Source: Chloroflexota bacterium | Lineage (GTDB): Bacteria > Chloroflexota > Anaerolineae > Aggregatilineales > Phototrophicaceae | Assembly: GCA_011523705.1 (NCBI GenBank) | Contig: WTGC01000100.1 | Location: 1 to 37,127 of the forward strand | Reading direction: 5' to 3' | DNA length: 37,127 nt | In this document: one piece after another, positions 15,445 through 23,002 of the stretch | Numbering within the stretch: the first letter of the stretch is position 1 | How the letters are laid out: each line of letters opens with the position of its first letter | The notes under the pieces: generated by a model | Seen by the model: only the letters and a program-made list of their open reading frames with translations | Told to the model about the DNA's origin: nothing | The model's database searches: none | Translations under genes and position numbers: made by a program

Positions 15445-17424
15445 ATGCGAGCAGGCGTTGACATCGGCGGCACTTTCACCGATCTGGTCTTGAGCGACGG
15501 CGGATCCTTGAAGATCCACAAGCTTTTGAGCAGCCCGGATCGCCCGGAACGGTCCATGTTGGCCGGGCTGGAGACGATGACGCCGGGCGGGCTGGCGGCG
15601 CTGCGACAAGTGGCGCATGGATCGACCGTTGCCACCAACGCCATTCTGGAGCGCAAAGGCGCGCGGGCGGCCTTGCTCACCACCGCCGGCTTTCGCGATC
15701 TGCTCTTCATCGGGCGCCAGGATCGGCCCCTGCTCTATGACATCCATCCGGGCATTCCGCCGCCGCTGATCCCGCGCGAGCGCAGCTATGAAATCCGCGA
15801 GCGGCTCGATTTTCACGGGGAGATTCTGACGCCGCTGGATGACGAGGCGCTCGACCGGGCGCTTGACCAGGTGGAAGCCGATCTCGTAGACGCAATCGCT
15901 GTCTGTTTACTCTTCAGTCATATCAATCCGGCGCATGAAGAGCGCGTCAAGGCGCGCATTCTGGAGCGCGGCATTGTACGCGAAGATTGGCAAGTGGCGC
16001 TTTCGTCGGAGGTGTTGCCGGAATTCCGCGAGTATGAGCGGGCCAGCACCATTGCGCTGGAAGCTTATGTGCGGCCGGTCATGTCGCGCTATGTCGGAGA
16101 GCTGGAGGCGGCGCTGGGGAGCGAGACATCACTGCGGATCATGAAGTCCGATGGCGGCGTGATGCGGGCGAGCCGCGTGCGGCAGACAGCGATCCACACG
16201 GCGCTCAGCGGGCCGGCGGCTGGTGTCATGGGCGCTTTTCATCTGGCGAAGATGGCTGGCTTCGACAAGAACATCACGCTGGATATGGGTGGCACTTCGA
16301 CCGATGTAGCGCTGATCGCCGGGCTTCCCGAGCCGCGCCCGGAGTCGGAAATCGATGGCTTGCCCACTCGCGTCCGGATGCTCGATATCGAGACGATCGG
16401 CGCGGGCGGCGGATCGCTGGCGCGGATTGACGCCGGCGGCGCCTTGCGCGTCGGACCGGAATCGGCCGGCGCCAACCCGGGACCGGTGGTCTACGGGCTG
16501 GGCGGCGAGCAGGTGACGCTCAGCGATGCCAATGCGATTCTCGGGCGGCTGGATGCCGAGCATTTTCTGGGCGGCGCGATGGCGCTGGATTTAGCGGCCG
16601 GCCAACGCGCGCTTTCGGCTCTGGCACGGCAAATGGGATCGAGCGCGCTGGAGGCGGCGCAAGGCGTGGTCGATATTGCGAATGTGAACATTGACCGGGC
16701 GATAAGGCGCGTGTCCATCGCCCGCGGCTACGATCCGCGCGATTTCACGCTGGTGGCATTTGGCGGCGCCGGACCGCTGCAGGCTTGCGAGGCGGCGGCG
16801 CGGCTGGATATCCCACGGGTGCTGGTGCCAGCAGCGCCAGGCGTTTTATGCGCGCTGGGCTTGTTGATCGCTGATGTCGCTGTCGAATACAGCCGGTCGG
16901 TTATGCGCCCCGCGAACGACGAGGCTCTGCTTCAACTGCGGGCGCTGGAGCGTGAATTGCTGGCGCTGGCGCAATCCGAGTTGCGGCAGGAAGGCATCGC
17001 CCAAGGGGATATGCGCTTTACGGCGACGCTGGATATTCGCTATGAGGGGCAAGCCTACGAACTGAACATCCCCTTTGACGAGCGGGCGGCGAAGTCTTTC
17101 CACGAGGCGCACGAACGCGCGTACGGTCATGCGATTCGCTGGCGCGTCGTCGAGATCGTCAATTTGCGCCTCGCTGGCATTGGCGCGATCCAGAAGCCGG
17201 AATTTGAAGAGGCGGCCGCCTTCCCTCATGAGGCGAAGCCCATCGGCGAGAAGGCGTCGCCAAAGGGTGGCGCGATACGGCTATATGACCGTGATTCGCT
17301 TCGTCCCGGCGCCGCCTTCAGTGGCGAGGCGCTCGTATTCCAAATGGACAGCACGACCTATGTGCCAGCCGATTGGAACGCGCGCGTTGATGGATTCATG
17401 AATTTGTTGCTGGAACGCGCGTGA
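15445..17424 (+). CDS. hyuA: hydantoinase/5-oxoprolinase subunit A
   Basis: This is the ATP-binding partner of HyuB, with an actin/Hsp70-like fold that phosphorylates the lactam substrate to drive ring opening. The 659-residue product begins MRAGVDIGGTFTDLVLSDGG, the phosphate-1 motif. It continues with HGSTVATNAILERKGARAAL, LLFIGRQDRPLLYDI, the phosphate-2 motif LDMGGTSTDVALI, then GAGGGSLARID and LVAFGGAGPLQACEAA. GTG and TTG lie just upstream in frame (15439, 15442). The ATG at 15445 follows AAAGGG by eight bases and starts right at the conserved domain, so it is preferred. It ends 3 bases from the convergent RidA-family gene. Confidence 0.92.
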   Translation: MRAGVDIGGTFTDLVLSDGGSLKIHKLLSSPDRPERSMLAGLETMTPGGLAALRQVAHGSTVATNAILERKGARAALLTTAGFRDLLFIGRQDRPLLYDIHPGIPPPLIPRERSYEIRERLDFHGEILTPLDDEALDRALDQVEADLVDAIAVCLLFSHINPAHEERVKARILERGIVREDWQVALSSEVLPEFREYERASTIALEAYVRPVMSRYVGELEAALGSETSLRIMKSDGGVMRASRVRQTAIHTALSGPAAGVMGAFHLAKMAGFDKNITLDMGGTSTDVALIAGLPEPRPESEIDGLPTRVRMLDIETIGAGGGSLARIDAGGALRVGPESAGANPGPVVYGLGGEQVTLSDANAILGRLDAEHFLGGAMALDLAAGQRALSALARQMGSSALEAAQGVVDIANVNIDRAIRRVSIARGYDPRDFTLVAFGGAGPLQACEAAARLDIPRVLVPAAPGVLCALGLLIADVAVEYSRSVMRPANDEALLQLRALERELLALAQSELRQEGIAQGDMRFTATLDIRYEGQAYELNIPFDERAAKSFHEAHERAYGHAIRWRVVEIVNLRLAGIGAIQKPEFEEAAAFPHEAKPIGEKASPKGGAIRLYDRDSLRPGAAFSGEALVFQMDSTTYVPADWNARVDGFMNLLLERA

Positions 17425-17427
17425 GAC

Positions 17428-17907
17428 TCAGTCGATTGCGGCCATCGCTTCAATCTCGACCGCCATGTTGAAGGGCAGCGAGCTCATGCCCACAGCCGAG
17501 CGCGCATGAGCGCCGCGTTCGGAACCATAGAGCGCCAAAATCAAATCGGAGCAGCCGTTGATGACGGCGGGCTGCTGGGCGAAATCGGGCGCGCAATTGA
17601 CCATGCCATGCAGACGCAGCCAGGCGCTCACCCGATCCAAATCGCCGAGTTCGCGCTTGAGGCTGCCCAACATCGAGAGCGCGACCAGCTTCGCCGCTTG
17701 GTAGCCCTGCTCCACCGAGACATCGCTGCCGACTGCCCCGAAGGGACCAGCCACCGAGCCATCGGCCTCCTGCGGTCCATGCCCGGAGATGTAGGCGATG
17801 CCGTCGTGTATGCGCACAAATGAAAATGGCAGCACGGTGCCGGGCGGCGCTTTCACCGGTGGCGGCAATTCCAAGCCCATCTCAGCCAATTTGCCTTCGA
17901 TTTTCAT
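17428..17907 (-). CDS. RidA/YjgF/UK114 family protein
   Basis: RidA-family trimers hydrolyse reactive enamine/imine intermediates or act in lactam and pyrimidine breakdown. The 159-residue product is longer at the N-terminus than RidA proper (about 128) and matches the YjgF-like LPPPVKAPPGTVLPF subtype. Signature residues are YISGHGPQE near the start and ARSAVGMSSLPFNMAVEIEAMA at the end, with the substrate-binding arginine in HARSAVG present. The start ATG has AGGAAA upstream. It lies tail to tail with hyuA, and co-location of RidA-type genes with amidohydrolase systems fits a shared catabolic role, though this is inference. Confidence 0.9.
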   Translation of the reverse strand: MKIEGKLAEMGLELPPPVKAPPGTVLPFSFVRIHDGIAYISGHGPQEADGSVAGPFGAVGSDVSVEQGYQAAKLVALSMLGSLKRELGDLDRVSAWLRLHGMVNCAPDFAQQPAVINGCSDLILALYGSERGAHARSAVGMSSLPFNMAVEIEAMAAID

Positions 17908-17970
17908 GCGTTTCCTCGATTCGGCTAATCGTATTCGTTTTAACCGGATGTTCTAGCAATTTACTCAGGC

Positions 17971-17996
17971 GGGCGACCTGATAGGTCGCCCCTACA
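17971..17996. repeat. REP-like palindrome
   Basis: GGGCGACCTGATAGGTCGCC then CCTACA, identical to the copy at 12628. It lies between the divergent RidA-family and TPR/zinc-ribbon genes. Confidence 0.85.
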
Positions 17997-18098
17997 ATGG
18001 TATTTCAGAAGTTACCATAGCATCACGCCACGCGCACGGCTGAAGGGGAATCGGGCTAGAATGGTGGGTATCCCGATAGACTAGGCAAACTTCCAAGC

Positions 18099-19193
18099 AT
18101 GAGCGCGCAGAATGAATTGCGACAAGCGATTGAATTGATGCAGGACGGCCAGGCCGCGCCGGCGGTGGACCTGCTGAATCGCTTGGTCGAGTGCGCCGAG
18201 CTGGACGGCAAGGGGCGAGCGGCCGCTTATGTCTGGCTGGCGGAATCAGGCGAGGACCGCGCTTTCAAGATTCGCTGCCTGGAGCGGGCGCTGGAGCAGG
18301 ACCCGGATAATCGGCAGATTCAACAAGGCTTGCAGCAACTGATGGCGGCGCGACCGCCACCCGGTCAGCTTCCGGCCTTGGGAGCGGATCGCCAGCGCGC
18401 CGCGTTGGATGAAGCGCCGCCGGTCATCGGCATCGTCGGCGGATTGAATGGACCGGCCAGCGGCGTCTTCGTCGACGACGGGAGCTTGATCGCTACGACC
18501 AGTTACGCCATTGGCAGCGCTGAGCGCGTGACGGTCACGCTGGATACTGAACGGCATCTGGCGGGCCAAGTCGTCCGCCGCTTCCCGCCGTACGATCTGG
18601 CGCTAGTCGACGTGCCGTTGCGAATTGCACGGGGACCAACGGCAGTGCCCGCTTCCATGATTGCCGAGAACTCTGCTTTCATCGCGCTGGGCTATGGGGG
18701 AGCGAGGCTGCGAGGCGCATTCGCTCAACTCAACAGCGTGCGGGCGCGGCATTGGCTGCGCACGACGATTCCGCCGGTGCAGATGCCTGACGCCGGCGGC
18801 AATCCACTCTTTGACGAGAACGGGCAGCTGCTCGGTCTTCTGACGCGCAACGTCGATGGCGCCGGCAACGCGCTGGCGCTCAAGATTTCGCAGGTGCTGG
18901 CGCTAACGTCGCAATGGCGGCGTGATCGCCGGTTAATGCCTGATGCCCGCTGTTGCGTCACCTGCGGGGCGCTGACCCGGTCGTGGCAATTCGGCGGCTG
19001 TCACTGCGAGACTTGTGGCGCGGCGCAGCGAATCGATAGCGATTTCCCGCGCCAAGCCGACAAACTGGCGGCGCTGTATGGCGAGGACGACGGTCCGCCC
19101 TGCACCCATTGTGGCGCCCGGGTCGGCGCATACGAGAACCGCTGCCTGCGCTGTGGGCGAAGCGTTGCGCGCGGCTCGGTCGCGAGGAACTAG
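18099..19193 (+). CDS. TPR - trypsin-like (inactive?) - double zinc-ribbon protein
   Basis: The 364-residue product has three parts. Residues 1-85 are TPR-like helices (AIELMQDGQAAPAVDLLNRLV, CLERALEQDPDNRQIQQGL). Residues about 108-270 follow the HtrA/trypsin-like layout (SGVFVDDGSLIATTSYAIG, YDLALVDVPL, GGNPLFDENGQLLGLLT). The C-terminus has two zinc ribbons (C286/C289 with C303/C306; C335/C338 with C349/C352). The Asp of the triad (D166) is kept, but the His place holds S/Y and the Ser place (GNSGGPL in active enzymes) reads DAGGNPL, so it is probably not a protease. No signal peptide is seen; it is likely cytoplasmic. The next gene starts 5 bases after its stop. Confidence 0.7.
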   Translation: MSAQNELRQAIELMQDGQAAPAVDLLNRLVECAELDGKGRAAAYVWLAESGEDRAFKIRCLERALEQDPDNRQIQQGLQQLMAARPPPGQLPALGADRQRAALDEAPPVIGIVGGLNGPASGVFVDDGSLIATTSYAIGSAERVTVTLDTERHLAGQVVRRFPPYDLALVDVPLRIARGPTAVPASMIAENSAFIALGYGGARLRGAFAQLNSVRARHWLRTTIPPVQMPDAGGNPLFDENGQLLGLLTRNVDGAGNALALKISQVLALTSQWRRDRRLMPDARCCVTCGALTRSWQFGGCHCETCGAAQRIDSDFPRQADKLAALYGEDDGPPCTHCGARVGAYENRCLRCGRSVARGSVARN

Positions 19194-19198
19194 ACCGC

Positions 19199-19675
19199 AT
19201 GGGACGATTCTTTGGACGCGGCGACAAGAAACCGGCTGAGCCCGCCGCCGAGCAATTCGAGCTGTCGCTGCGGGCGGTGGAAGGCATCTTAAGCGCGATC
19301 GGCGTCGACCCAAATGCGGCGCGGATGGCGGTCGAGAGCGGTTATGGCTGGAATTTCCGGCGCGGCTCGGCGCTGATTGAGGTTTATCTGACGCCGGAGG
19401 AACAGGGTTACTTGCAGGTGCTGTCGCCGATCATGCACCTGCCGGCGAGCAATCTGTTGGCGCTGTATCGGCGGCTGCTGGAGCTGAACTTGCAGCTGAC
19501 CAACGCGGCGCTGGGCCTGCACGAAGATGTGGTCTATCTCTATCACGAGCGGCTGCTGGCGGGCTTGGACGCGGCTGAAGCTGACGCGATCATTCGGCGG
19601 CTGGCGCAGGTCGCTGATGAACTGGATGACGCGCTGGCGGAGGAGTTCGGCGGGCGGATGTATGGGCGGGGGTGA
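19199..19675 (+). CDS. YbjN / secretion-chaperone-like fold protein
   Basis: The 158-residue protein resembles the YbjN and type III secretion chaperone-like superfamily: the strand-rich segment WNFRRGSALIEVYLTPEEQGYLQVLSPIM, then helix LLALYRRLLELNLQLTNAALGL, then VVYLYHERLLAGLDAAEADAIIRRLAQVADELDD. Such proteins are small binding or chaperone modules without catalysis. The ATG at 19199 follows GAGGAA and is 5 bases after the previous stop. The open frame reaches back to 19109, but that part overlaps the zinc-ribbon gene. Co-transcription suggests it may partner the pseudo-protease upstream. Confidence 0.72.
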   Translation: MGRFFGRGDKKPAEPAAEQFELSLRAVEGILSAIGVDPNAARMAVESGYGWNFRRGSALIEVYLTPEEQGYLQVLSPIMHLPASNLLALYRRLLELNLQLTNAALGLHEDVVYLYHERLLAGLDAAEADAIIRRLAQVADELDDALAEEFGGRMYGRG

Positions 19676-19690
19676 GGGAAATTCGTCGAG

Positions 19691-20212
19691 CTATGAAGAA
19701 TTCTCGGTTTCGAGCTTGGGACTATCGACGTTGCGATGATTGCATTCTTCGTACACCAGCTTCACAACCTCTTGCGCATCAGCATAAAAACCCGAGAGTC
19801 TTGCAAACGTGATGTCACTGATTTCGCCGTGCGCAATCTTGTTTCGATTTGCGACAATGCTTCCCAAAGAAGTGGAGAGTTTTCCGTCAATTGATCTACC
19901 TAGGTTCTGCTTCCATTCTGAACTAAATAGATCGACAAGTTCAAGTATCTTGCTCGGTTTCGGATTAAAGGAGTACTCTAGCTTCTTGTTTACGAAGTTT
20001 GCTAGACTGGGCGCACGGCTGGCTTGCGACTGAACGTACTCGAGAAGAATTCTTCTTACCGAAAACTCCACATAACTCGAAGCGCGAATACACAAGTACC
20101 ACACGAATTGCGCCTTTACTTCACTATCTATCTCTCTCTGGTCTTGCAGCAGCTCGGCTTGTTCAAATAGGTGATTCAGCATATCTTGCTGCTCGATAAT
20201 GTCGCGGTGCAT
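19691..20212 (-). CDS. HEPN-domain protein (RiboL-PSP/MAE_28990-like)
   Basis: The 173-residue, mostly helical protein has the HEPN motif R-x4-H in ANRNKIAHGE (R123, H128) within a family-typical setting: an early helix IRASSYVEFSVRRILLEYV and a late helix SGFYADAQEVVKLVYEE. HEPN proteins of this type are often metal-independent RNases in toxin-antitoxin and abortive-infection systems. The gene starts 3 bases after the stop of the DUF262 gene, so the two form one unit. The base composition is clearly more AT-rich than its neighbours, suggesting transfer. The RNase activity is inferred from the motif; a non-catalytic HEPN partner role remains possible. Confidence 0.78.
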   Translation of the reverse strand: MHRDIIEQQDMLNHLFEQAELLQDQREIDSEVKAQFVWYLCIRASSYVEFSVRRILLEYVQSQASRAPSLANFVNKKLEYSFNPKPSKILELVDLFSSEWKQNLGRSIDGKLSTSLGSIVANRNKIAHGEISDITFARLSGFYADAQEVVKLVYEECNHRNVDSPKLETENSS

Positions 20213-20215
20213 CGG

Positions 20216-21301
20216 CTACTCCACATTAGAAAAGGCTTCCGTTGCCAAGTGTATTCGTCGGCGTACATTTTCCAGATGCGACGTCTGTGAATAGATTAAA
20301 TCCCCGAACTCTTTATTTCGCGCCAGACATTTGTACTCGTCGCCAATCTCGGATAGTATCGGGCCCTTTTCAAGGCGGCGAGCTATACCAATCATTAGGG
20401 AATCTTGCACCGCAGCATTTAGAATGCGTCTAGGTTTGAATGCCTTATCGCCCAGCTTTTCGAGAATCACGCTAACGGTCTCATGAAACACTCGGCGCAT
20501 ATCAGACGCGAGATAGATTTCCAAATCCTTATTTTCATGCATAAAACGATTCAGGAAGGACTTCATTGGAGGCTCGTATTGATCGAAGGAGAAATACAAG
20601 GCGATAAAACGCAAGATCAGTTCTTGATCACGCTTTCGCGTGCTTATTTTTCCAAAAAGCGTCCTCCACGATTCATCTGTATTCAGCTCAACCAAGAGTT
20701 CGTTTAGTTGCCCGCCGTAAATCGCGGCACGAATCTCCTGCGGGGACAGCGACGTGGAAGTTGTATTGAGCCGCTCGAAGAGAGCGAACTGACTCGTGCC
20801 ATCATCGTCGGGCGACACTTGCTGAATAATGGAAGCATGGATGATTGAATCGTTGAGTCGGCGTTTATCTTGTTCGGTCAAGTCTTGATAGGCAAGACCA
20901 TTGAATCGCGATTTCAACCCCATCAATCTGAACTCGCCTTTTGAACCGGGGAATTTACCGCCGTAGTAGAATTGCAGGCTAAGAAGCCGCTGTTGACCAT
21001 CAATTACGCGCAAGGTCTGTGAGTCCTTGTCCCGATACAAAAATACTCCGGGTACCGGCAACCCCATCAGCAAAGACTCTATGAACCGGGACGCCTGTTT
21101 CTGCTTCCAAACATACGTGCGCTGAAATTCCGGAATTTCGATAGCTTCCCGATCTAGCCTACGCACCATCCCCTCGACATCAAAATCGGCTCCGTAACCG
21201 GAGATAGTGTACTGTTTTTCATTTGCTGTTTCGTCGGGGTAAACGCCTTCGATTTGTACTTCTGTGTCAGTGTCTTCAATGGTGATTCTGTCAGCAAGCA
21301 T
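20216..21301 (-). CDS. DUF262 (GmrS-type, ParB/Srx-like) protein
   Basis: The 361-residue product carries the DUF262 core: IPEFQRTYVWKQKQASRFIE (about 56-75), the signature VIDGQQRLLSL (DGQQR at 101-105), and FERLNTTSTSLSPQEIRAA (175-193). DUF262 is the nucleotide-handling half of GmrSD and related anti-phage nucleases. The usual C-terminal DUF1524 HNH nuclease part is not recognised here; the last 150 residues look helical. An in-frame GTG lies at 21313, but the ATG at 21301 has GAGGTG four bases upstream and is preferred. It is followed 3 bases later by the HEPN gene. AT-richer than the flanks. A defence role is inferred. Confidence 0.82.
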   Translation of the reverse strand: MLADRITIEDTDTEVQIEGVYPDETANEKQYTISGYGADFDVEGMVRRLDREAIEIPEFQRTYVWKQKQASRFIESLLMGLPVPGVFLYRDKDSQTLRVIDGQQRLLSLQFYYGGKFPGSKGEFRLMGLKSRFNGLAYQDLTEQDKRRLNDSIIHASIIQQVSPDDDGTSQFALFERLNTTSTSLSPQEIRAAIYGGQLNELLVELNTDESWRTLFGKISTRKRDQELILRFIALYFSFDQYEPPMKSFLNRFMHENKDLEIYLASDMRRVFHETVSVILEKLGDKAFKPRRILNAAVQDSLMIGIARRLEKGPILSEIGDEYKCLARNKEFGDLIYSQTSHLENVRRRIHLATEAFSNVE

Positions 21302-21354
21302 GTCACACCTCACAGAACGGAATACTATAACTTCCCGAGTTTAGCAGTTTTCCA

Positions 21355-21369
21355 GTCTGAATTACAGAC
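21355..21369. repeat. short inverted repeat upstream of the DUF262-HEPN unit
   Basis: GTCTG-AATTA-CAGAC lies about 55-70 bases upstream of the DUF262 start. It could be an operator for self-regulation. A possible -10 box TATAGT (minus strand, about 21326-21331) lies between it and the gene, with only a weak -35. Confidence 0.35.
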
Positions 21370-21459
21370 AAGCAAACACCCCACCCCACCGAACACACAT
21401 GGACGAACGCGCTCGGCGGAGGCTACACGAAACAACTGTAAATCTAGAATTCAGTGGCG

Positions 21460-22143
21460 CTAAACCAGCAGGTATTCCGCCTCGCTGCAGACGCGCAGGG
21501 TGCCAGCCAGCTCGTGACCGAGGAAGTGCGTCTGCCCGTCGACTTGCAGCTGCAGGGGACCCTTGAAGGGGGCGCGCATCACCAGGCGGAAGCGCTTGCC
21601 CGGCTCCAAAGCCAGCTCGCTGAAGTAACGGAGTTTGTGGGGGTCGTGCGTGTGCACGCGGCTGATGACGTAATCCCGCTCGACTTCCACTTCCGATAGC
21701 GGATAATCGATGACGCGCGGCATCTGGCCATCGGCGGTCGGGATCGGTTCGCCGTGCGGGCAGCGTTTGGGGTAGCCGCTCATTTCGTCCATTTTATCGA
21801 CCAGGGCATCGCTGACCACCAAGCCCATATCATCGGCGTCATCGTGGACTTCATGCCAGCCGAAGCCCATGACATCCACCAGGAAGCGCTCCACCAGCCG
21901 ATGCCGGCGGATATTGGCCAGGGCCTCGCGCTCGCCCGCTTCGGTCAGGCGGATGCCGCGGTAGGGTTCGTGATCGAGAAAGCCGGCGTGTTTCAGGCGC
22001 TGCACCATGCGGGTGACGGCGGGCGCTGACACGTGCATTTCTTCAGCCAAGGCAGAGGTGGAGACGTAGGGACTATCCGGCTGGTAGTAGGCGATGCGGT
22101 AGGCTTCCGCCAGGTATTCCTGCATGGAGTCGGTCGCGGTCAT
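21460..22143 (-). CDS. DtxR/MntR-family metal-dependent regulator with FeoA-like domain
   Basis: This 227-residue protein is a predicted DNA-binding repressor of iron or manganese genes. It has an N-terminal winged helix (VSTSALAEEMHVSAPAVTRMVQRL, recognition helix near 38-50), a dimerisation domain (HRLVERFLVDVMGFGWHEVHDDADD, then CPHGEPIP) and a C-terminal SH3/FeoA-like domain (LALEPGKRFRLVMRAPF). Ancillary-site ligands H81, E85 and H100 are in place. The DtxR primary-site E105 and H106 correspond to G107 and L108 here, and C102 to D104, which is unusual. The ATG at 22143 has GAGAG upstream. Single gene, transcribed toward the DUF262-HEPN unit. Confidence 0.9.
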   Translation of the reverse strand: MTATDSMQEYLAEAYRIAYYQPDSPYVSTSALAEEMHVSAPAVTRMVQRLKHAGFLDHEPYRGIRLTEAGEREALANIRRHRLVERFLVDVMGFGWHEVHDDADDMGLVVSDALVDKMDEMSGYPKRCPHGEPIPTADGQMPRVIDYPLSEVEVERDYVISRVHTHDPHKLRYFSELALEPGKRFRLVMRAPFKGPLQLQVDGQTHFLGHELAGTLRVCSEAEYLLV

Positions 22144-22187
22144 GTCGCTCTCAATCTACCGCAACGGCAATATGGACATCCCCATCA

Positions 22188-22217
22188 AATATAAACCGAT
22201 TCACCAGCGGTTCGCAA
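22188..22217 (-). promoter_or_regulatory. candidate promoter of the DtxR-family gene
   Basis: On the minus strand, TTGCGA (22217-22212), an 18-base spacer and TATATT (22193-22188) lie about 45 bases upstream of the start codon. Confidence 0.6.
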
Positions 22218-22221
22218 GCGT

Positions 22222-22235
22222 TAAATTAGCATTTA
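22222..22235. promoter_or_regulatory. possible DtxR/MntR-type operator
   Basis: TAAAT-TAGC-ATTTA is a dyad next to the -35 box of the regulator gene. The half TTAAATTAGC resembles the left half of known DtxR boxes (TTAGGTTAGC) at eight of ten positions. Autoregulation is plausible, but the match is partial. Confidence 0.35.
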
Positions 22236-22288
22236 GCCCTTGTTAAACAGATTGCACGCAAAGGACTGGCGAAAACGGCGCTCTTGCA

Positions 22289-22864
22289 TCAAGGCGCGAA
22301 GCCGAGCGAGTCGAGCAGCGCGTCAAGTTGACGGAGCAATTCAGACGAGGCGCCATCGTTGATCAGCGTGTAATCGGCCATGGCGATGGGACCGCCTTTC
22401 TCAAGCGCTTCGATTTCGCGGATGTCGCGCTCGCGCGCCTCAGACGGGGTCAAGGGCCGCTCGGGGCGGGTTGACAGGCGCTCATAGCGGAGGTGACGGG
22501 GCGCGGCAATCGCCAGGAGCACGAGGGGCGCGCCCAGTTGCTTCTCAAGCAGCCTGTACTCACTGAAGCTGTAGAGGCCATCAATGACGATGCATTGATG
22601 TCGTTTGAGCGCCTCTTGCAGATTCGGCAAGGAGATGATCGCCATCGCCGCCATGCCGTGCTTTTCGCGCAGCTCTTCGCGCACGATTCGTTCATTGGCC
22701 GGTTTGACGTTCCAGCCACGGCGCCGCACTTCGTCAACAACCACCGCGCCGAAGCGCAAGGTGAAATAGCCGCGCCCGCGCAGATATTCGGCGCAGATGG
22801 TTTTGCCCGCGCCCGGCATGCCGACCAGCGCCAGCGCGCGCGGTCGATTGGAGTCTTCCGTCAT
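22289..22864 (-). CDS. UPF0200-type P-loop nucleotide kinase
   Basis: The 191-residue protein has a Walker A loop LVGMPGAGKTICAEYL near residues 13-28. Next come the family segment LRFGAVVVDEVRRRGWNVKPANE, the Walker-B-like strand CIVIDGLYSFSEYRLLE, and the lid and terminal part ERLSTRPERPLTPSEARERDIREIE...MADYTLINDG. This layout matches the UPF0200/archaeal dephospho-CoA-kinase-like and adenylate-kinase-like proteins. The substrate is unknown. The start ATG has GAGGGCGG directly upstream, and a TATAAT box (minus strand, 22906-22901) lies about 37 bases before it. Confidence 0.8.
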   Translation of the reverse strand: MTEDSNRPRALALVGMPGAGKTICAEYLRGRGYFTLRFGAVVVDEVRRRGWNVKPANERIVREELREKHGMAAMAIISLPNLQEALKRHQCIVIDGLYSFSEYRLLEKQLGAPLVLLAIAAPRHLRYERLSTRPERPLTPSEARERDIREIEALEKGGPIAMADYTLINDGASSELLRQLDALLDSLGFAP

Positions 22865-22900
22865 CCGCCCTCGTATTGGAACTGAAAACCGCCGCGCCGA

Positions 22901-22906
22901 ATTATA
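22901..22906 (-). promoter_or_regulatory. -10 box (TATAAT) upstream of the UPF0200 gene
   Basis: A perfect TATAAT on the minus strand lies 36-41 bases before the start codon. No good -35 box was found 16-18 bases further up. Confidence 0.4.
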
Positions 22907-23002
22907 CCGTCAGCAAAGGCGGCGACCTAGTTCCGATAATCGGCGAGACCTGTTCAGCGGGACCGTGTACATGAGGACAGTTAGCGACGAGGGAAGAATC
23001 CG

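Noticed and set aside
17424..17428. Bidirectional terminator between hyuA and the RidA-family gene
   Set aside because: Only 3 bases separate the stop codons and no hairpin with a T-run was seen at the junction.
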